From NCBI GenBank assembly GCA_003445125.1, contig DLVP01000193.1, positions 1 through 7,167 of the forward strand: a DNA stretch of 7,167 bases, given 5' to 3'. Position numbers and translations under genes: made by a program. A model generated the notes under the pieces. The model saw only the letters and a list, made by a program, of their open reading frames with translations, had not been told where the DNA came from and did no database searches. Origin of the DNA: Oscillospiraceae bacterium (GTDB lineage Bacteria; Bacillota; Clostridia; Oscillospirales; Ruminococcaceae). Numbering within the stretch: the first letter of the stretch is position 1; every line of letters begins with the position of its first letter. This document shows, piece after piece, positions 6,617 to 7,167 of the stretch.

Positions 6617-6816
6617 CAGTCTTTGCGATACTCCAGAATGTCCTCCACCCGACAATCCAAAAAACGACACAAGTCATCAATGGTTTGCGTACGGATCGGT
6701 TTATCGTGCTTCAAACGATCCAGGAGACTGCGGCTGACGCCAAAATCCCGAATCAACTGATAGGTTGATATATTTCTTTTCTTCAGCGTCCGATAAAAGG
6801 GCTTATAGGAAATCAC
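6616..6816 (-). CDS. Small Xre/Cro-type helix-turn-helix regulator (HTH_26-like)
   Basis: This 66-aa cytoplasmic DNA-binding protein consists of the HTH domain alone. The start is GTG at 6816-6814, preceded on the minus strand by AAAGGA with a 9-nt gap; an upstream in-frame ATG at 6927 would place the promoter inside the gene. Seen: MISYKPFYRTLKKRNIS (1-17), helix-turn-helix TYQLIRDFGVSRSLLDRLK (18-36), then TIDDLCRFLDCRVEDILEY (45-63), the typical C-terminal helices of the family of short Firmicutes Xre regulators. No sensor domain is visible. It is convergent with the lipoprotein gene and divergent from the membrane protein gene at 7028, so it probably controls itself and that neighbour through the palindrome at 6845-6886. 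This role is inferred from position. Confidence 0.88.
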   Translation of the reverse strand: MISYKPFYRTLKKRNISTYQLIRDFGVSRSLLDRLKHDKPIRTQTIDDLCRFLDCRVEDILEYRKD

Positions 6817-6843
6817 TGCCTCACATCCTTTTCTCCAGCATAG

Positions 6844-6872
6844 CGTATACCCTTTGTATTGACAATTGTCTA
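6844..6872 (-). promoter_or_regulatory. Promoter of the Xre-type regulator
   Basis: On the minus strand, TAGACA (6872-6867) and TATACG (6849-6844) are 17 bp apart. Transcription would start near 6837, just upstream of the Shine-Dalgarno at 6831-6826, giving a very short leader. An alternative pair, TTGTCA with TATGCT, also 17 bp apart, begins 4 bp downstream. Confidence 0.6.
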
Positions 6873-6886
6873 TATATAGAGTATAC
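6845..6886. repeat. 42-bp imperfect palindrome at the divergent promoters, candidate operator
   Basis: The perfect 10-bp palindrome GACAATTGTC (6861-6870) is centred between two GTATAC palindromes (6845-6850 and 6881-6886) whose centres are exactly 18 bp to each side. The whole 42-bp dyad pairs at 17 of 21 positions. It contains both -35 boxes and most of both -10 boxes. Part of the symmetry is expected because two divergent promoters face away from one centre, but the GACAATTGTC core and the GTATAC arms suggest a bound regulator: the Xre protein, the BlaI-like repressor, or both. Confidence 0.65.
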
Positions 6887-6887
6887 T
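6859..6887 (+). promoter_or_regulatory. Promoter reading toward the membrane protein gene at 7028
   Basis: A perfect -35 TTGACA (6859-6864) and a -10 TATACT (6882-6887) are 17 bp apart. Transcription would start near 6894, leaving a leader of about 130 nt before the ATG at 7028. The -35 lies back to back with that of the minus-strand promoter, so one bound protein could control both directions. Confidence 0.8.
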
Positions 6888-6893
6888 CAAAAC

Positions 6894-7027
6894 CGCGGAT
6901 TTTATTTTCACCCGCACGATGTGACAAAATGCACGCCTACGCCCCGGTATAATGGAATCGGCGGTTACCCGCCCCAAAATGCGCATCTGCGGATGTGACA
7001 AGGATGTTTGAACGGAGGCTTTTTGCA
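6894..7027 (+). other. Leader region of the gene at 7028
   Basis: The presumed untranslated leader of about 134 nt contains a small GGCGG/CCGCC hairpin (6960-6973). A 10-bp direct repeat, GATGTGACAA, occurs at 6918-6927 and 6992-7001, 74 bp apart, and two AAAATGC words follow a similar offset. A consensus-like -10, TATAAT (6948-6953), has no acceptable -35 at normal spacing. I recognise no known riboswitch. The ribosome binding site GGAGG (7014-7018) lies 9 nt before the ATG. Confidence 0.5.
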
Positions 7028-7167
7028 ATGAAAAACACTTCGACCGCCGCACGCGGTCCGCAAAAAAATGTTTTGGGTGTTTTGAACACCCGCACCCTGT
7101 TTATCGCGCTCGGCTTGCTTGTGACGGGATTTTTGCTCTCGCAAGCCGTAGTTTTTGAAAGACTCTC
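7028..7167 (+). CDS. N-terminus of an unidentified membrane or secreted protein (3'-truncated)
   Basis: ATG 7028 follows GGAGG with a 9-nt gap, and the frame stays open to the window end (46 complete codons). The N-terminus MKNTSTAARGPQKNV is short, basic and hydrophilic. One hydrophobic segment, about residues 23-42 (LFIALGLLVTGFLLSQAVVF), follows and could be a first transmembrane helix or an uncleaved signal anchor with the basic end inside. No lipobox is visible in the part present. The family cannot be named from this fragment. Control by the divergent Xre-type regulator is inferred from the shared promoter region. Confidence 0.7.
   Translation, partial: MKNTSTAARGPQKNVLGVLNTRTLFIALGLLVTGFLLSQAVVFERL

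Noticed and set aside
6817..6927. Upstream extension of the Xre-type regulator to an ATG at 6927
   Set aside because: It would cover both divergent promoters and the palindrome, and the extra residues do not resemble the family; GTG 6816 has a Shine-Dalgarno.
6921..6953. Second promoter with TATAAT at 6948-6953 and GTGACA at 6921-6926
   Set aside because: The spacer would be 21 bp, outside the normal sigma-A range; kept only as an orphan -10.
1..7167. CRISPR array, tRNA or rRNA genes, insertion sequences, prophage attachment sites
   Set aside because: No regularly spaced repeats, cloverleaf-like segments, transposase frames or terminal inverted repeats were seen on either strand.

Overview
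The window reads as chromosomal DNA from a Gram-positive anaerobe of the Clostridia, probably a gut Oscillospiraceae/Ruminococcaceae-type organism. This rests on a stand-alone carboxyltransferase subunit without a biotin domain, a BlaI/M56 repressor-receptor pair, strong AGGAGG-type ribosome binding sites, near-consensus sigma-A promoters, a small HTH_26-like Xre regulator and moderately GC-rich codon use. The assignment is inferred from gene content and does not reach genus level.

Layout from left to right. Positions 1-930 hold the 3' part of a carboxyltransferase gene (oxaloacetate decarboxylase alpha / pyruvate carboxylase B type), closed by a textbook terminator. A non-coding, T-poor stretch (980-1333) follows. 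A TTGACA/TATAAT promoter carrying a BlaI-type operator then drives two translationally coupled genes: a BlaI/MecI-family repressor (1404-1796) and a large BlaR1-like M56 membrane metalloprotease (1799-4699). After a GC-rich hairpin, a separate promoter drives a 580-aa lipoprotein (4815-6557). A bidirectional terminator (6577-6616) separates it from a convergent 66-aa Xre-type regulator on the minus strand (6616-6816). That regulator shares an overlapping divergent promoter region, built on a 42-bp imperfect palindrome, with a truncated membrane protein gene that starts at 7028 and runs off the window.

The main point of interest is the central three-gene module. The receptor keeps the BlaR1 membrane core and the HELLH zinc motif but has no recognisable penicillin-binding sensor. 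Instead it carries a Ser-rich linker and an extracytoplasmic domain of about 570 residues that I do not recognise. The next gene encodes a free lipoprotein whose whole mature part is homologous to that domain: several motifs recur in the same order with similar spacing, including KYRHPD near the C-terminus. The receptor's last transmembrane segment also ends in a lipobox-like LIGC, so it looks like an M56 protease fused to a copy of the lipoprotein.

The inferred model is a signal-transduction unit. An unknown envelope signal is sensed by the ectodomain, perhaps modulated by the free paralogue. The M56 protease is then activated, the BlaI-like repressor is cleaved or released, and the promoter at 1334-1363 is derepressed. 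A near-identical operator core (GACAAYTGT) recurs at the centre of the divergent promoter region at 6861-6869, so the right-hand genes may belong to the same regulon.
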